Shown in pieces: positions 61,148 through 64,000 of a stretch of DNA of 64,000 bases; the stretch's first letter is position 1, and every line of letters starts with the position of its first letter. A program made the position numbers and the translations under genes. Under the pieces are notes generated by a model that saw only the letters and a list, made by a program, of their open reading frames with translations, was not told the DNA's origin and searched no databases. This DNA comes from Siderastrea radians (lineage: Eukaryota > Cnidaria > Anthozoa > Scleractinia > Rhizangiidae), in the NCBI GenBank assembly GCA_964017195.1, contig OZ024898.1, positions 2,466,001 to 2,530,000 on the forward strand, in the 5' to 3' direction.

Positions 61148-61220
61148 GGCATCATAGCTCAGTTGGTAGAGCGACGGTGTTCTAATCCGGAGGTCGTGGG
61201 TTCAAATCCCGCCGGGATCA
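61148..61220 (+). tRNA. tRNA-Arg(UCU)-like sequence, probably pseudo or SINE head
   Basis: It is 73 nt with tRNA spacing: TA at positions 8-9, D-arm GCTCAGTTGGTAGAGC, anticodon loop GTTCTAA (TCT at 61181-61183), T-arm GTGGG-TTCAAAT-CCCGC with a perfect stem, and discriminator A. The acceptor stem (GGCATCA against CGGGATC) has three mismatches and the anticodon stem two, so a working tRNA is unlikely. The A and B boxes are intact. Confidence 0.5.
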
Positions 61221-61799
61221 AAGATTTTTCTTTTATCTTAGTTCTCATTTAATTATGGGAACGGCTCAATCCAGATCAACCGTTGATCTGGATTGATCCG
61301 ACCATCTTGCACTTTGTTTTATTGTACGTAGAGGATGGTAATGGCCATCCCTCGTTCGTTTCACCACAGCATTCGGCATGTTTAAGTTGAGATCATATCA
61401 TTTTTAGGCCACAAACGCGCAGTACGTGTTTGTGACCGGAAATCATTTGATTTCTAGCTCTTTCTGGAATGGATCTAGTTACAGCATTTATGAGATAGGT
61501 GATTTCTCACTAACTCTCATTGTGTTGGTGGCTACGATACGCTGATGAGCTCCAATAAGAGCAAAACAACGTTGTCCGTATCTGCCTTCTAGTCATGAGC
61601 GCTTATCATGCCGGGTCTTGTTGACTGTGGTGTTGTGTTAAGAACTGCGTTGCCTTTGGGCAATGCTTTTTTAACGTCGTTTCATCAGTCCTTGCAGGGT
61701 ACAGTTTATTTATATTTTTGACTGATCACGATCTATTATGATCCGACGTGACGCAAGTATGGTCGTACACGGTTTTTGCAAAAAATTTTCTGTCATATT

Positions 61800-62095
61800 A
61801 AGGTCAGTCAAGATACAATGCCTAGCCCGCGTAGCGAAAGACACGCGAGGATTTGTCTGGCCGAGCGAAAACCGGGAGTCTGGGGCAAGTGACCAAGAAA
61901 AGAAAAGGAAAATAATGAAAAAAACGGGTATTACTAGACCCCGTCCTGACGGCGGGGTAAAAAAAACGGGTATTACTAGACCCCGTCCTGACGGCGGGGT
62001 AACAAGAAAAGGCTCAGGGGCATTGGACCCCGCCGTTTTTCCCCCTCCCTTCGCGGTGCAAAATACAGTACGGTCACTCAAGATATGAGCCCAAG
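61800..62095. repeat. GGTCTGGGGCAAGTGACCA family with tandem ACGGGTATTACTAGACCCCG
   Basis: Shares CCGAGCGAAAACCGG, GTCTGGGGCAAGTGACCA, GGGGCATTNGACCCCGCC and ACGGTCACTCAAGATA with 60735-60930. It adds a 39-41-bp unit (ACGGGTATTACTAGACCCCG then TCCTGACGGCGGGGT) in two perfect tandem copies at 61922-62001. Confidence 0.75.
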
Positions 62096-62443
62096 TGGTG
62101 TAAATTTTTGAAGTTGGTAATTTATCTTACCATTGACGTGTTTGCTGCCACCCCCCCACGTCTTTTCTGCACCCTTCTCCTTGTAATAACATGAATCCCT
62201 AATAGTATGAACACCTTTCTCATTCCTTGGTCATCCACCTGTCGTGACACGCGCGAAGACGAACGTGACGAAATAGTCTTGACCATAGCGTGACTCAGTT
62301 ACGTCACTTTTTTTTTAAACGAACTGACAAGGGCACGGAAATGAGATTTATTGATAAAGAAAAATAATCTTGAAATCTCAAGGGAACGGTTATCTACCGA
62401 AAACAGAAACGTACAAGTCTACTTTTAGGTCGATGAATGATCT

Positions 62444-62912
62444 GGCGAAAGCAAGGGACTTCCCCGAATCGGCTTCTGTGTTTTAGTGATGTAATGTTTA
62501 CGTGCCAGGGCAAGTTAGGCGAATTCATGCCAGCTTCAAAGCTCGCTAACACCTTCGTCCTTGCTCTCGCTCTCATCGTAGAGAAGTCAACTCCACTGAA
62601 TTTCTCGTACTTTTCTACACAACTTTCATTAAAGATTTTGGCGAAGCAAAGCAAAACTGCCCAAAAAATGCTTGCATTTCACTGTTGAATTATTCAACTT
62701 GGCGAAAGCAAGGGACTTCCCCGAATCGGCTTCTGTGTTTTAGTGATGTAATGTTTACGTGCCAGGGATATTTATTAGAATTCTTGCCAGCTTCAAAGCT
62801 CGCTAGCACCTTCGTTCTTCCTTTCATCGAAGGGGTTTTTTTGCCATTAAATCGCCAGTAATTTTCTACACCAACTTTCATGAAAATTCTGGCGAATTAA
62901 CGCCAAACGAAC
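62444..62912. repeat. Tandem duplication, unit about 257 bp
   Basis: GGCGAAAGCAAGGGACTTCC begins copies at 62444 and 62701. The first 70 bases or so are identical; later parts diverge (GCCAGCTTCAAAGCTCGCTA, TTTTCTACAC, AACTTTCAT). Both minus strands encode KVLASFEAG..PWHVNITSL, but no longer protein is evident. Confidence 0.85.
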
Positions 62913-62944
62913 GAAGATTACCGGCAAGTATTGTTTTCACCGAG

Positions 62945-63060
62945 CGGAGGTCTGGGGCAAGTGACCACACACACACACAAAAAAAACGGGTATTACTAGA
63001 CCCCGTCCTGACGGTGGGATAAATGGGTATTGCTAGACGCCGTCCTGACTGCGGGGTAAT
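62945..63060. repeat. Further copy of the GTCTGGGGCAAGTGACCA/ACGGGTATTACTAG repeat
   Basis: CCGAGCGGAGGTCTGGGGCA, then ACGGGTATTACTAGACCCCG and a diverged second unit (GGGTATTGCTAGACGCCG). Confidence 0.75.
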
Positions 63061-64000
63061 AAAACGAAGCGAGTGAGGCCGCATTTGTCGGTGTAGAACG
63101 CCTGTTGGTACTGATTTGGCTAAAAAATTTATAGATTACCTGTCTGACTTGCTGCATATCAGAGAATTTCTTTAGGCACTTTAAGGTTTCTTCACCGTGG
63201 AGGAATTTCAATATACTTGTGGCTTAAATTTCCTGGAATTTCGCAGAAGGCTTTGATGGTAACAGGATTTCGGTGCACTGTGCAAAAATGATGGTCTAGG
63301 CCCTCCTCCTTATAAAAGGGAACCTATTCCTTGCAGAAAACATGGAGATACGGTACCTTCTTTTTTAAATAAAGCAACATGAGCCGGTCTCTTTCGAGAT
63401 TGACTGAATTGCATAAATTAACTTCCGCCATTTTGAAAGCAAGATCTGCCAGGCATCCTTCCCACGACGCCCCGCGCTCCCTGTTTGCCTGCGCTTAACT
63501 GGCGCCTGGGAACGAGGCTGCGTTTTATTTGAAGTGGTACATTTAAAGGCCCACCTTCACCCAAAAGGCCTTCGCGCCGCGCTTGCTGTTTTCTGAATTT
63601 CGTGTAACACGAAATTGTTTCTGAGCGGGGTTTCTTTCAAAATCCGTTTCCTCCGGAGCCATCTTGTTTAAAATCGTCCAAACGCATGCAGGAATTTATT
63701 CTTCAATTATCAGGCTGTTGTTTCCTGGAATTATTTTGTGACTGAGCCGGCCAAATGATACCTCGCAGTTGAAGATGCTGCATAGTTATGCCGAAGGAAA
63801 ATATTGTCGGTATTCGTCTCAGACGAGCTTGTGTTATGAAGCAAAGAAACAGATATTTTATGAATCTCTTGTAGTGATGTTGTTTAAATTCCTGATTGTA
63901 TTGAATGCGGGACCTTGGCAAGTAAGTTTGATTGGTTTGATTTGATTTAATTTATTCGCGCGATGTAAACAGAGCGGCTCGCGTGTGTGAAATAAATGAA
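63061..64000. other. Right edge; no supported gene
   Basis: Short fragments of repeats, including a TTTGATTTGATTTAATTTATT tail near 63930 like the 3' tail of the SINE at 25 kb. No gene is recognised. Confidence 0.35.

Noticed and set aside
61710..62088. Frames of 116-123 aa on both strands
   Set aside because: Both lie in the ACGGGTATTACTAG tandem repeat and mirror each other.

Overview
The window reads as nuclear DNA of an animal, most likely a cnidarian and probably a stony coral. It is AT-rich, its genes are cut by many GT-AG introns, and it is full of short inverted-repeat elements and tRNA-derived SINEs. The species assignment is inference from gene content and repeat style; no species marker is present.

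Three multi-exon protein genes can be rebuilt with matching intron phases. (1) 6918-10678 (+) is a Regnase/ZC3H12-type RNase of 605 aa in 3 exons, with a KHNYN/N4BP1-like N-terminal region. (2) 13343-29316 (+) is kynureninase, 495 aa in 14 exons, with all main PLP and substrate residues kept and one probable GC-AG intron. (3) 48224-32927 (-) is an adhesion GPCR of 892 aa in 18 exons: signal peptide, C-type lectin domain, Ser/Thr-rich mucin-like stalk with a tandem 44-residue repeat, GAIN domain, intact GPS (HL/T) and seven transmembrane helices. The last two genes are convergent, with about 3.6 kb between their stop codons.

Right of the receptor, 51479-55598 is a 4.1 kb DNA element with about 190 bp diverged terminal inverted repeats. 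It carries a frameshifted copy of an invertebrate multicopy protein family (HEEADTRLLLH and RTVDTDV motifs, Cys-rich tail). The flanks and introns hold many non-autonomous elements: a pogo-like TA-flanked MITE (14202-14791), a hAT-like element with an exact 8-bp target duplication and 7-bp-repeat termini (22421-23899), a TTAA-flanked MITE (58038-58448), a GGGCCTG-ended element (15527-15921) and foldbacks. There are also a SINE (24972-25237), tRNA-like sequences, minisatellites and microsatellites.

Layout: 1-6.7 kb repeats and no supported gene; 6.7-10.7 kb RNase gene; 10.7-13.2 kb untranslated or intergenic sequence and a MITE; 13.3-29.3 kb kynureninase; 29.3-32.9 kb repeats; 32.9-48.2 kb receptor; 48.2-51.5 kb no clear gene; 51.5-55.6 kb transposon; 55.6-64 kb repeats, minisatellite and a tRNA-like sequence. 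The three genes show no evident shared pathway. RNA decay, tryptophan catabolism and a lectin receptor could each act in host-microbe responses, but that is speculation.
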